32,044 nt of DNA from Asterionellopsis glacialis (lineage: Eukaryota > Bacillariophyta > Plagiogrammaphyceae > Rhaphoneidales > Asterionellopsidaceae), in assembly GCA_014885115.2 (NCBI GenBank), contig WKLE02006679.1, positions 1 through 32,044 of the forward strand, in the 5' to 3' direction. Positions 10,630 through 21,560 of this stretch are shown piece after piece. How positions within the stretch are numbered: position 1 is the stretch's first letter; every line of letters starts with the position of its first letter. Made by a program: the position numbers and the translations under genes. The notes under the pieces were generated by a model. It saw nothing but the letters and a program-made list of their open reading frames with translations. It had not been told where the DNA came from and did not search any database.

Positions 10630-12597
10630 TTAATCTATTTCTATATCAGAATCCTCTCCTTGTATTAGGTCAACAACTGATGCATCATCAGCATCATTAA
10701 CTTCAGTGTCAACTTCTATTTCATCGAGGTTCTCATCATCTATAGATGTGAGATCAATAATATTTGCATCTCAGAAAAGCTTCCCCCTGTGCTGTTCAAC
10801 TAGCCTGTTGCCTCCCTCATCCATTATTATTGATTGTAGCACCACCCTTAACCTCCTAAACACATTATAAAAAACTTGAGTTGACAGGTTTCCATTCCAG
10901 GCATATTCGACACACTTTGCCAACGCATCATGATGACATCTCCGCATATGGTGCACTCTCATCACTGCTGCTTGTATCGACAACCAAACTCCCAAGTCCA
11001 GCATGTTCATTTCCAAAGATCTTGGTATCTGACATATTGTTTCAATATTAAACTCTCTCAGTGCATTCATATATATAGTTTTAGCATCGTCGTTTCCACA
11101 TGCCCACCCGCATTATCCATCACTAAATATAACTTTTCATTCTCACCAATCCAATGATATGCCTCTTGCATTGCCCTACCAACATCAGGTATCCATTTCT
11201 TCATAAAGGTACTATCACATGAACAAACTTCTTCAACTTCATCATTCTTCTGTAGGTGAACACAAACTTGTACAAATCCAATTTGATATTCTGCTGTTCT
11301 CCTTTTTCGTCTTTACGTATTCCCAATTCATTCAAATGCTGCATATCAATTATCTTCTTATTCTGTGGTTTCAAGTCACGCCCTGCATGAGTAATAAAAT
11401 GAAATTCCAATCTCTCTGCAACAAACTCATCTAACTCATAAACATCAATAAGTGTATCCAATGCCTCTCTTCTAGTAATATCTTCATCATTAGGTAGCAA
11501 TCGTCACCAACCTCCATTGGACAACTCTTCATGAACTTGCAACTCTGGAGAAAATTTTTTGTTATGTGACGCCCTTCCCTGCTTGTTCTTTTACTGGCCC
11601 TTTTTAAATATATCCTACCATCAAAGTCTCTTGGTGCATTTGGTGCCGCAACTACTCCCATATACATTACCTTGACAGGATATCTTCATGATCTGATCTT
11701 TGGTCTATGGTATTCAGGTATTTTGATCTCATGCTCTCCCTTTAGAAGCATTTTCATCACCCTTCTCCTATTTGTTGTGCAGGACCATTTTTTGTCTAAG
11801 TACCCCACTGGCATCTCTGAATCTGAAAGTTTCTTAAATCATTTCCTTACCCACAAGACTCTCTTCTCCTTATGTTCTTCAGTCAGAAGCAGTTTCTCAA
11901 TCAGACTCTTCTCTGCACCACCATTCTTTTTAAACCAATCTACCAACTGCCACTTTGAAATTGTAATCAATGGTTGTTCCTCTCCAGGAACTGCACTCTT
12001 TTCATTCATTGCCTCAACAAATTCTGGATATGTTGCAAGAGACCCTTTCACCAACTGAGCATATCTGAATAATTCATGGAGGTAGCCAGGACACTGTTCT
12101 TCAATTGTTGTCATATATTTCTTGGTTCCTGTGTATGACAGCAACAATGGATTGATAGCACCTTCCCCTGTAGCAACCGTCTTATTTAATTTTGAAAACC
12201 ACTGAGGTAAGCTTGTGTAACCCAAATCATATGCCACCTGATTACAAGCCAACTTTGCAATTCTTGTTCTCTCATTTTTTGTCAAGTAAGGATCATTCCA
12301 ACCCCACAACTGAGCTGTGTGTAATGCCAAGTGTCTTGCACGTTCATCTGCATGAAGGTCATCTCTAATTGGAACCAGGGATCCATCCAAACAGGCTTGC
12401 CTTGGTCTTCTTACTAAGTCCAATGCCAATCCAAAATTGATCTGATTTTTTATTCTGTTGGCCACAACTGTCACTGCAGTATCTTCTTGTTCTTGTGTGT
12501 CATCATTTCCTGCTTCTTGTTGTTGTTCTTATCCACTTGTGTTCCTCCTCCTCTTCCTCCCTTTTTTTCTTCTAATATTATCTACATCTTTTCCCAT
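10630..12597 (-). pseudogene. Tc1/mariner-like transposase, inactivated
   Basis: The frame can be followed from an ATG at 12597-12595 (MGKDVDNIRRKKGRKRR, a basic NLS-like start) to a TAA at 10632-10630, about 650 codons. The longest open part is 12474-11839. Then come VGYLDKKW (first catalytic Asp), KNFSPELQVHEEL, LPNDEDITRREALDTL, CDSTFMKKWIPDVGRAMQEA, LYLVMDNAGGH (second Asp, codon about 11115-11117) and QIPRSLEMNMLDLGVW (third Asp). Spacing between the last two Asp is about 38 residues, although a frameshift falls between them. A strongly acidic tail (VNDADDASVVDLIQGEDSD) ends the protein. Inactivating changes are in-frame stops at 12529-12531 (TAA), 11839-11841, 11686-11688, 11504-11506 and 10771-10773 (all TGA), plus frameshifts near 11560, 11235 and 11070. 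The family is clear; the exact start is inferred. Confidence 0.85.
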
Positions 12598-12788
12598 CAC
12601 ATGTTGATAAATACAATTGTATATAATTCAGGTTGCAATTGTTTTCACTAATTCAGAATGGATTGTATTTGTTCTTGTAGGTGTTGTCCTCTTCTGCCTG
12701 TTCTTATTATGATCCAACTGTTTATAAGGAGAATGGAACAAAGGTTTTCCAATACAAAAAAATATTGCATAGCTGTAGTGTTCTTACT

Positions 12789-13331
12789 TTACCCCAGTCC
12801 AGGGTGCTTCAGATGACAGCATGTGATTTGCATACGTACATATTTCAAAACTCCACCACAAAGTTCATCCCATTGCACCCTACAAATGTTTATCTCTCTA
12901 ACATCTGAGGTCACTCTAACATTTATCAAGCCACTACTGCACAACAATGGAAGAAAATATTGCCAATCAACCCCAGTTGCTTTCTGTATGTCATCCCTTG
13001 TGTTGAAAAATGAAGTAAGTGGCAAAATATGAAACCATAGATGCTGCTTTGATGACTTAAAAAGGCCAGTGAGTACTTCAAAAAAAATTTGTGCATTTAT
13101 ACATACCTCATTGATTGCTTTGGAATGTAAACTCATTAGAGACCAATCTATCTTATGTTTCTTGGGATCAATGGGGGACCCATCCCCACCCTGCAATGAT
13201 GGTTGGGTTTTGACCATTGTCAATTGATCAAAACACAAGAGAAATTGCTTCTGTGCAATGTGGTACACAATCCACAAAAGCAGCCCCAGAAGAAAGGAAG
13301 GCTCCCTCCAAGATAATCTGATTTGACTCAA
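12789..13331 (-). CDS. Uncharacterised ORF inside the mariner-type element
   Basis: A 180-codon open frame just inside the right terminal repeat, upstream of and on the same strand as the transposase. The frame is open from about 13370 with a TTG as the first possible start at 13331; the first ATG gives MVKTQPSLQGGDGSP. Composition looks coding (KKHKIDWSLMSLHSKAINEV, FFNTRDDIQKATGVDWQYF), but I recognise no domain. It could be a second gene of the element, or an N-terminal exon joined to the transposase by an intron across 12788-12598. A GTACGT donor-like site occurs near 12840, but I could not settle an acceptor. Confidence 0.4.
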   Translation of the reverse strand: MSQIRLSWREPSFLLGLLLWIVYHIAQKQFLLCFDQLTMVKTQPSLQGGDGSPIDPKKHKIDWSLMSLHSKAINEVCINAQIFFEVLTGLFKSSKQHLWFHILPLTSFFNTRDDIQKATGVDWQYFLPLLCSSGLINVRVTSDVREINICRVQWDELCGGVLKYVRMQITCCHLKHPGLG

Positions 13332-13415
13332 CTCGAGGCAGTGTTCTGAAATGTCAGAAATGCCAGTTTATACTGAATCCTACAGCATTTGTACATACAA
13401 AAGTTATACAGAACT

Positions 13416-13448
13416 CCTGGCAGGTGGAATCTCATTTCACCTGAAAGG
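13416..13448 (-). repeat. Right terminal inverted repeat of the mariner-type element
   Basis: Reads CTTTCAGGTGAAATGAG on the minus strand after the flanking TA. Three mismatches to the left end across the 33 positions plus TA. Confidence 0.9.
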
Positions 13449-13600
13449 TACATGTAGAATATTGAAATGGACCGTACTGGTACCTGTACAGGTACCAGGT
13501 AAAAAATGAGTCGTGCCTCTACCTGGTACTACTTCTATAAAATACTGTAGAGTGCCAGTAAGTATCCCACTAATCAAGTGGGAGATTTGAAAGGGCGTAT
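13449..13600. repeat. Palindrome cluster D, right flank of the element
   Basis: TACCWGGTA sites occur near 13492 and 13520, with TGGTACCTGTACAGGTACC between 13478 and 13497. With the pair at 10415-10434 this appears to be one ancestral cluster split by the transposon. Confidence 0.6.
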
Positions 13601-16600
13601 TGTTGTCTTTTTTTGTAAGTAAGTGGGTGATGCATAGGAATTGTGCACTCCAAAAAATAGTCCAAAAACAGGCAAGTTAGTAGGCAGTGAAAATCAAAAT
13701 TTCAAAAAAAAAAAAAGTCAAAACACTAACTTTTTCCCTAATTATTTGTGTAAATACTAATTCTATTAATTTGCTAATTCCTACTTAATTTGCATGCCAT
13801 TGAACACCACAATTCATTGTCCTAACCTCTAAGATTGTTCTCCATTGCACACAGTGCATGCACACACTTTCCACACTTACACTTATAGTGTGGTGTTAAT
13901 CATAAATCACTGTGAGTGCATCCTGTATCAACACTGCACTTACCACAATAATTGGGCACACCATCACCACCCATTGGTGCATCTGGTGGTATGTACCCAG
14001 GATGTGCAGCCGCTCTTGTAGCAGCAGCTACAGCAGCTGTGAATCCTGGTTCACATGTACTTGGCAATCCACCAGTTGTAGTTGCAGCAGGATGATGGAC
14101 ACCTACACCCTGTTACTATCACCATCACTCAATCCCAATTCTGTACATGCAAGTTGTTTCTCATAATCTTTCCTACCTGCCTCCATCATTCTCCTTGTTC
14201 CACAATACCTGGATTCTGAGGATTTGATTTGCAGAGCATTGGATTAAGAAATTTTGTTGCAGTGTAATCTGCAGCAATATACCTCCTAAGTCTCAGTGGG
14301 AAATATGCCTGCTTCCTCTTCTTTCTTGTAGTACCAGCATGAGATTTATTGTATCTTGTTGAAGGTGGTAGCTAGGATAAATCTGCATGATTACTGTGTT
14401 TAACAATTGCATTGATAAATTCTTATTTCATATTGATATAACATGCAATACAGCATCCCTGCATTGTTATAAATAATGAAGTATCTTAACCCAACAAAAT
14501 AATCAGCAAAATATCAAAAATTAGAATTCTATATGTTGCCTTCTTTTTACTTATTTTCTAACATGATCTAAGCATCTGGTCTCTGTTGCTCCTTTTCAGA
14601 ACACCAATTAAAATCTATTTGACTGTTGTATGGGTATTGCTACTGTTCCTTTTTTTTCACTCATACTTCTTTTTATCAACTTTGAGTTGATATACACTGT
14701 GATTGTAGTGCTATTATTGTTCATACATATGCTGTTTGGATCTAGTGTGATGAGCATTTTAGTTTGATATACTACACAGGAGCTAAGAAACTTCAAATAC
14801 TTATTATATATAACAACATCTTAACATCTATAAATAGTAATTGATGAGCATAAGTATTGAGCAAGTTGTAAATTGCCCCCTGAACTTGTACATTTAGTAT
14901 AGAAAGAAGACACCTTATGTCAACAATAAGAATTGACTAGCAACAAGAATATTAAAAAAGTAACTATTATTGTAGTGATATACTGGGATTTTCTCCTCCT
15001 CCACTTCATCCACAGAGATGTAGTATAGGATCAACATCAAGGTGTTCATCTGTTTGTTGTATCAGCATTGATCCACTGCTCCAGAGGGTGAGCCTTTTAA
15101 CTAAAACATATATAATATCAACAGCCATTATAATTATACTAGATAGTTGAGTATGATTTGTTCTTCATGACAGAATTGTCCAGCTTGGGATCTTTTGTCT
15201 GATTCCTATTAAGCATTATATTTTTTGTCCTGAGCCTTTCTTTCTTGTGTTTTGTCCACCCTTTTCTCAAGAGGAAATGTTTTATAATTTGTATTCAATC
15301 ATGATACCAACAAAAAATAGAACACACACTCACAAAGAATAAAAATTATTTATTGTAACAGGTTTAAAATGAGATAACCTCTGATGTAATGTATCTTTTT
15401 ACCATATAATCCATTATGTATGGTGCACTTTACATTATCTTTAAATGAATACAAATCTCTCAAGGCAAAAATAATGAAATGCTGTACAACCACAGTAGCT
15501 TCACAACCATAACACACCAAAAGGATAGAGTGAGTAATATTGAAATGTTCCACAGAAAAATCAACATTATGAATAACTTTACATTCTAGAGAAAAATGGC
15601 AATAATAATAGTACTACTGTAAAGCTCAACATACATTTCTAATCCAATCAATCACTTGCCTTCATGCTTTACTCAGCAACCATCCTCCTTCAGTAAGTTA
15701 TGTAAGAAAGTATACATTATATACTATTAGGCACCTGACAAGTATTGCTTTAAAGAATGCTTTTTTTTGTATAAATAAAGCAAATTTGAACAGAAATGTA
15801 CTAAGCAATTTATATGTACCATTAGATCAGAAGTGAACAACAGCAGCAGAGAGAGTAGTAGTTGCAACAAAGTCCATAATTGTCACATTATGTGTTAAAT
15901 ATGGCATGGATCTCATTTTACCTTTTTTTGCATCTACACTACTGCTGATCCCAACAAATAGTTTCATAATTTTGTTGACCTATACCATGTTTGAGCTACT
16001 TAGCACATCTATGATACCCCCTGTTCTATAATCCTGTCTCATTTTGCCTCTGTACAGTCTCTGCTGATATGGACCACACCAACACAACTTCTGGTCTTTC
16101 TTCTTTATGATTTCAATAAAGAAGGGAAAACAATACCACCCAAACCACCCCTAGGTGTAATTTCACACAGTAAGAATGATAATTTCAGAAAATTGTTGGT
16201 TAGGAAAGCCATGATTATCAACCAAATGCTAAATCAAAGCCAATACTAACTGTCAACAATTCCTCTGTAGGAACAACAAAGTCTAGTTAAAACATAAGTT
16301 TTGATGTTAGAGTATTTTTTCTCTTAGTTTATTCTCAGTAAAACCTTCTTGTGCTCATGTGGCCCATAGCAGGTATAGTGCTCCATAGATCTATGGATGC
16401 GTTAGTCTTTTACCACTCACCAGAATCAAGCAGGTTTATAATACTTTAGAAATTATATTATGCCTGGATTTCATAATATGTTAGGACATGTGAGATTTCC
16501 TAAAATGTTGTTGGTTGCTAGGCAGAAAAGCAAGAAGTGATATTATCAAGGAATTAGTCTATATAGTATTTGCTAACACTACTCTCCATGTTTGATGACA

Positions 16601-17216
16601 AAAACCATGGGCTTTCTACCCAGAACTTTTTTGGTGCATGGCATCTGCACTTTTACTGCTTTTCTATATTCTTCTTCCTTGGTTTGCAAAAAGTTTTTCT
16701 CTTTGAAAATGGTTTGTTTGCAAGCTGACACTTTTATAAGAACCTGTGGGTATGAATACTTGTACCATCCAACCAGAGAAGACTAAATAGGACTACCAGC
16801 CTCCATTGCAGTTCAGAAAAGGGGTCGGCAACCAAAACAAGAAGGTGACTTCATTGCATAAAATGACTCACATTAATCCATATAGAAAGAAAAGAAACCT
16901 TTTTTGCAACAGATCATGATAATTTGAGATTGGTGATAATGTAACTTCAGAAACTCAACTGTGCAAACTCAAGGCATCGCTTTCACACTTCTTGTAGAGT
17001 TCCTTTGGTGGAATCTTGAGCTGCCACAACATCAGCTATGTCAAGGCACTTTCTAGAGAGAAACTCAAATGTCAGCTTTGATACTAATGATTCCATGAGC
17101 AACATAAAAACACAGGTAGACACCAATTACTTGAAACATAACATTTCCAAATTTGTTTCTTTTTAATTTTTTTTTATCAAAACAAACATTAAAGACATGC
17201 ACAATCCACATAATTT
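13601..17216. other. AT-rich stretch without a supported gene
   Basis: About 3.6 kb of AT-rich sequence with frequent stops in all frames. On the minus strand around 14310-13900, short frames look once-coding (MMEAGRKDYEKQLACTELGL; PMGGDGVPNYCGKCSVDTGC) but are broken and match no family I recognise. Short frames near 16700-16600 (minus) are similar. This may be decayed transposon DNA. I found no terminal repeats, tRNA-like folds or clear promoters. Confidence 0.45.
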
Positions 17217-19856
17217 TTAGAAGCATTCTGTACAACATTCACATTCAATATCATCACTGGTGCAATCGATTGTGAAATCCTCAAGTTTCTCATCCTTTGC
17301 CAAGTCACAAAGAGCATCAGGCACTACCCCAGTAAAATCATTTCTATGGAGAAGAAGATCCTCCAATGCTAACATGTCTCCCATCTCTTCAGGGAGTGCG
17401 CCAGTCATTTTATTTGTATCAATTCGAAATCTTTTCAACAATTTTAAATTTCCAATCAATGGTGATATTTCACCCTCCAATTGATTTCGTTGTAACCGTA
17501 AATTAGTCAATGCGGTAAGACCATAAAGTTCATCTGGTATCACCCCACTCAAGGCATTGCCCTGAAGGGCCATGTTTCCTATAATGTAATAAGAGAAATT
17601 GAAAGTGAGCTTTAAAGCTGTACTGATGTGTGCATTCGAGAAGAACAGATGGAGGCAGGTGCGAGGCACTCACGTAAGGCTTTACAATTCCCAATCTCAC
17701 TTGGGATTGAACCTGACAATGTTGGTCCAGCAGTGTCAGCAGTATCATACACGACCAGAACTTTTAGATTCACAAGTTCGCCAATTTCCACGGGAATCTC
17801 TCCATCCAAGGGGTTACCAAACAAACGCAAAAATTCTAAAAAACAATCACGAGAGAAGAGAGAGAAAGAACAGGTATGTAATTTAAAAAGCAATGAGACA
17901 CGTGCGAAAGAATCCACAGGAAGTTTACTGAATCAAAAAGACAAATGATCGCTTACCAAGTTCTTCCAATAGCCCAATTTCAGGTGGGATACTGCTTGAA
18001 AGTTTATTTTCAGAAAGATCCAGAAGCACCAATCCATGTAAATCACCAATTTCACTTGGAATATCACCCACAAGATTTTTTTTCGCTATCATTACATGCA
18101 AGTATAATATTATTTAAGGAGAGCAATACGAGTTCTGTGAGTTACTATGCTGTGCGGACAGTACACACCTGTACAATTCTGGGGACGAGAAGGAAGCGAT
18201 ACCCATCAATATTGAACTTACCCAAATCAAGCTCCACAACGACACCACCTTCACACTTAACTCCAGGCCAACTGCATTCAAAAGAATCTGTCATCCATCC
18301 ACCTTTTCCACTCCAACCATCACCTCCGGCACTCTCATACAAAGCCATCAAAGCAGCACGTTGAGGCGACACGAAGATTGTTGGCGTAACAGTGGTCGGA
18401 TATGGCGATATTGTAGGACTAGATACTGCAGTTGGAATTGCTGAGGGAGAGATTGTTGGTGACTTTGTAGGGGCTTTCGTTGGGGACTTGGTCGGACTTT
18501 GTGATGGTGCTTTGCTTGGTGTTTTTGTTGGACTAGGTCCTGGTTTCGAACGACATCCACAACAACTTCCACATTCAATCATGTTGCAATCAACAAAAAG
18601 TTCAAACATTGGAGGAGAACAAAACTTTGATGTATCTATCGCACCAGTCAAGTCATAATTAAAATCTTTTGGAACAATGCAGAAGAATGGTTGAACAAAT
18701 AGTATGAGTATATTAAAAAGAAGACATCTCTAAAAAAGAAGACATCTTTAAAAAAAAGAACAAGCATTCATCATCAAAAAGTAGGGTGCAACTTACCGAT
18801 AAGGAGGTGTTTTAGAGACAAAGGAAAGTAATGGGATCGAATTTCACCGGTCAATTTATTGGTCGAAAGATCAAGTTTATTGAGTACATTCAAAAGTACT
18901 AACTCTCGTGGAATTACACCCATGAGATTATTGTCCTCAAGGACAACACTGGTGACTCTATCGTTCATGTCGCATTCAACTCCATACCAATTACATTCAT
19001 GGATCGGACTTAGAAATCTCTTCGATGATACTTCATAGCCATCTTGATGCATAAAGGAACAATTTTCAAAAGCATCAATTTCTGCACAAATAACACGTTT
19101 TCCAAAATTAAATACGCAATCGACAGTACCGGAAGAAAATTGACTTGACAATTTATCTGGCACAGCACTGCACTTCTTCCAAGAAGCACTTTCCAATCCA
19201 CCACCAGTGGCAAAGTACAACACTCCCAGAGCATAGCGTTGAAGGATGTTTGGACTATCAACATTTAAATCAAATTTATCTCGATACATCAACCAATTAG
19301 CAGCCTTTGCTTGAGGTGTACTTCTATCTTTGAAATCGATTCCGGGGGACAAATCTTCCAATATTTGTAACAGATTCGTATAAACAGGTTTGGCAGATGG
19401 AACGGGCGAGACGGTGGGTGCATTCATTTTTGTCGGAGCCGAAGAAGAGACTGTCGGGAGAGTATCAGTGGGGTCCTTGGAGGAATCGAGAGATGGAGTT
19501 GTCAATTTGAAGACTGTTGGCGACATGGAGGGCGACCTTGCAGTACCCGCACCGCCACCAGCTGATCCTCCTCCGACATCATTGTTACCAACCCCCGTCT
19601 CTACATTCGAAGGCCCTTCACCGCTACCATCGGTATCACTTCCTGTCATTGATACAGCAACCACGATTCCCAAGACTAAAAGCATTATTATTCCAAACGT
19701 TTCAAGTTTATGACCAAGAAGCCAACTTGTCGCCTTTTGTGACGCCTTCTGTGATTTAGGTGCTTCAGGAAATTCATTCGCATCATAATACTCAGATAGC
19801 TCGCTTCCTCCTTCTTCTTCAATAACAAATGTAGTTTCTGCTTTCTTCCTTGCCAT
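17217..19856 (-). CDS. Membrane-anchored protein with two LRR modules, five exons
   Basis: Predicted 718 residues from exons 19856-18797, 18665-18222, 18085-17957, 17835-17674 and 17578-17217. All four introns (131, 136, 121, 95 bp) are GT-AG and phase 1. Residues 1-50 are polar and probably cytosolic; 53-70 (TFGIIMLLVLGIVVAVSM) form one transmembrane helix; 71-160 are a Gly/Ser/Pro-rich stalk. Module 1 has a cap with W226 and ECNWYGVEC (287-295), about three LRRs (LEDNNLMGVIPREL, LDLSTNKLTGEI) and a Cys-rich end (residues 379-392). A linker of SPT/APT repeats (395-450) leads to module 2: LRRNT-like cap QRAALMALYESAGGDGW with CSWPGVKC (484-490), about six LRRs (GDIPSEIGDL, GEIPVEIGEL, GVIPDELYGL) and a Cys-rich end ECECCTECF. 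The inferred topology places the LRRs outside or in the lumen. There is no kinase domain. LRR function here is probably binding; the ligand is unknown. Exon edges falling within repeats at constant phase support repeat growth by exon duplication. Confidence 0.85.
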
Positions 19857-20726
19857 CTTGCTTGGCGTGCGTCACTGCAAACTTTTGTTTTGAAATAAAA
19901 GAATTCTTACAACTTGAAACTATAAATTATGGAAATCAGCAAGCTGGCTGACACTAGAGTAACGACACTCTAGAGAACAATCTGATATGCTTGTCTGATG
20001 AAGGCTTCGCCGACTTTGAATGGCAGCCGCTCTTCAATCTATACAGCGCAGAATAATTAGGACCTAATTACTGATGACAGGTGGTGGATATAAAATGGGC
20101 GAAGATCTTTCTTTCAGGCGAGAAGACCAAATTTCTTCTCCCTTTCTTTGTTCTGTTCTGCATGTTATGATTATAATACATGTGTATGGAATTTTTGGAA
20201 TCCTGGAGACGTCCAAATCGAAGATACTTTCGTCGAAGATTTCAAATTGGCGCCATTTTTACTTAAGGTTTCCGGGACTCGATTTACTTTGCATTACCGT
20301 TTAGCGAGGAATATACCAGAGCTCAACAGGACATATTTTCAAATATAATTCATATAATATCATTTTTAAAAAGTAGGCGGGACATTTTAAATTTCTGTTG
20401 GAATAACCTCTAAACAAAGCTATGCGGATATTCCTATGTCATCCACACATTGAATCAGATGGCGAGTCGTGTGAACCGGATAGGCAGGACGAACAGTATC
20501 TGCATGTAAAACATATGTACGAGTTAAGGTTATTCTTAATATCTCTATCGCTATTCATTATTTTTTATTAAAAGCTGCAGTGACGACGTTTTGTACGAGT
20601 TAAGGTTATTCCTAATTATCTCTATCGCTAGTCCTTATCTTGCAGGACTAGAGGCTGCAGTGACGAAGTGGAGCGCGCAAGAAGGTCTGCTCTCGTCTTG
20701 TTGAAGAGACCGGAGAGATTAAGACC
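19857..20726. promoter_or_regulatory. Divergent promoter region between LRR and crotonase genes
   Basis: 870 bp between two divergent start codons, so it must hold both promoters. One TAGGWCCTA palindrome lies near 20060 (TTAGGACCTAATT). A rightward stop-to-stop frame around 20093-20346 lacks an ATG and is not called. The proximal half for the crotonase gene contains a tandem duplication. Confidence 0.5.
20516..20667 (+). repeat. Tandem duplication (two ~76-bp units) in crotonase promoter
   Basis: Unit 1 (20516-20591) and unit 2 (20592-20667) both start TGTACGAGTTAAGGTTATT, continue with ATCTCTATCGCTA, and end with GCTGCAGTGACGA. The middle of each unit has diverged. The array ends about 60 bp before the ATG at 20727, so it probably duplicates promoter or 5' UTR elements. 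Confidence 0.8.
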
Positions 20727-21560
20727 ATGACGACCCCAAACCCCGACAGCGCTCCTGTTGTGTTACAAAGACGTGTAGAACTTCCAAATTCCGGATGTGA
20801 AGCTATAGTGTTAAGCTTGAATCGACCAGATCGTTTGAATTGTTTCAACACAGAAGTTTGTATACTTCTATCTAAGCTTCTTAGAAATTTAGATTTTGAC
20901 GATGACAATGTTGTAGCTGTTATTTTGACAGGTGAAGGGTCATCCTTTTGTGCTGGTGCAGATTTGGCTAATCCACCAAATCCATTAACACAATCTAGTG
21001 ATTTACCAGAAGACCTTGCTATGAATCCTGTATATCAAATGAGTACATTGAAAGTTCCCGTCATCGGTGCCATTCAAGGTCACTGCGTAACGGGTGGATT
21101 TGAATTAGCCTTGGCTTGCGACATACTTGTCGGCGATTCAACCACTAAATTCCGTGACACTCATGTTAAATTCGGTTTAGCACCCTGTTGGGGATTATCA
21201 CAAAAACTGCAACGACGTGTTGGACCTGGCCGGGCACAATTGATATCCTACACAGCTATGCCTGTCCCTGCCAAGACAGCTTTGGATTGGGGACTTTTAG
21301 ATGATATGGTCGAAACAAATGCAGTACAGCGTGCTTTAGAAATTGCAGACTCAATTGGTAAAAATGATGCAGTGATGGTGCAACGATACAAACGAGCCTT
21401 GCAAGAAGGAGGTTCTATGACACTTGCAGATGGCTTACAACGGGAACGACAACTAGGTATGGCACACTACTTACAAGCAGTAAATGATGGTACAACAGTT
21501 GCAAATGCAAAAGACTTCATTACAGATGAAAATAGACCAAGATTGCAATCGAAGCTTTAA
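20727..21560 (+). CDS. Enoyl-CoA hydratase/isomerase (crotonase) family, peroxisomal type
   Basis: Intronless 277-residue crotonase, normal length for the family. Core motifs are SLNRPDRLN (30-38), SSFCAGADL (72-80) for the first oxyanion-hole strand, and IQGHCVTGGFELALACD (116-132) with the conserved Glu126. At the position of the second catalytic Glu of mitochondrial enoyl-CoA hydratase the sequence is FRDTHVKFGLAPCWGLSQKL, i.e. His146 instead of Glu. The same THxxFG...WGLSQKL pattern occurs in the plant peroxisomal branch (ECHIA type). The last three residues are Ser-Lys-Leu, a canonical PTS1 peroxisomal import signal. It likely acts on acyl-CoA in peroxisomes; hydratase versus isomerase activity cannot be decided. 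Divergent from the LRR gene. Confidence 0.9.
   Translation: MTTPNPDSAPVVLQRRVELPNSGCEAIVLSLNRPDRLNCFNTEVCILLSKLLRNLDFDDDNVVAVILTGEGSSFCAGADLANPPNPLTQSSDLPEDLAMNPVYQMSTLKVPVIGAIQGHCVTGGFELALACDILVGDSTTKFRDTHVKFGLAPCWGLSQKLQRRVGPGRAQLISYTAMPVPAKTALDWGLLDDMVETNAVQRALEIADSIGKNDAVMVQRYKRALQEGGSMTLADGLQRERQLGMAHYLQAVNDGTTVANAKDFITDENRPRLQSKL

Larger units (their letters stand above)
10435..13448. mobile_element. Tc1/mariner-type DNA transposon, complete ends, decayed
   Basis: A 3,014-bp element delimited by inverted repeats of 33 bp. Left end 10435-10467 and right end 13416-13448 match with three mismatches; the shared core is GTGAAATGAGATTCCACCT. Each end is flanked directly by TA (10433-10434 and 13449-13450), the target duplication typical of Tc1/mariner insertion. 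Inside, on the minus strand, lie a transposase pseudogene with DKKW, MDNAGGH and PRS...NMLDLGVW motifs and a second ORF next to the right end. Both flanks carry the TACCWGGTA repeat, so it inserted into such a cluster. It is larger than classical mariner (about 1.3 kb) because of the long transposase and the extra ORF. Confidence 0.9.

Noticed and set aside
18392..18658. 88-codon plus-strand Gly/Val-rich ORF
   Set aside because: Antisense shadow of the SPT/APT repeat linker of the LRR protein.
20074..20348. Two overlapping plus-strand ORFs in the divergent promoter region
   Set aside because: Short, one without ATG, no family resemblance; position fits promoter DNA.
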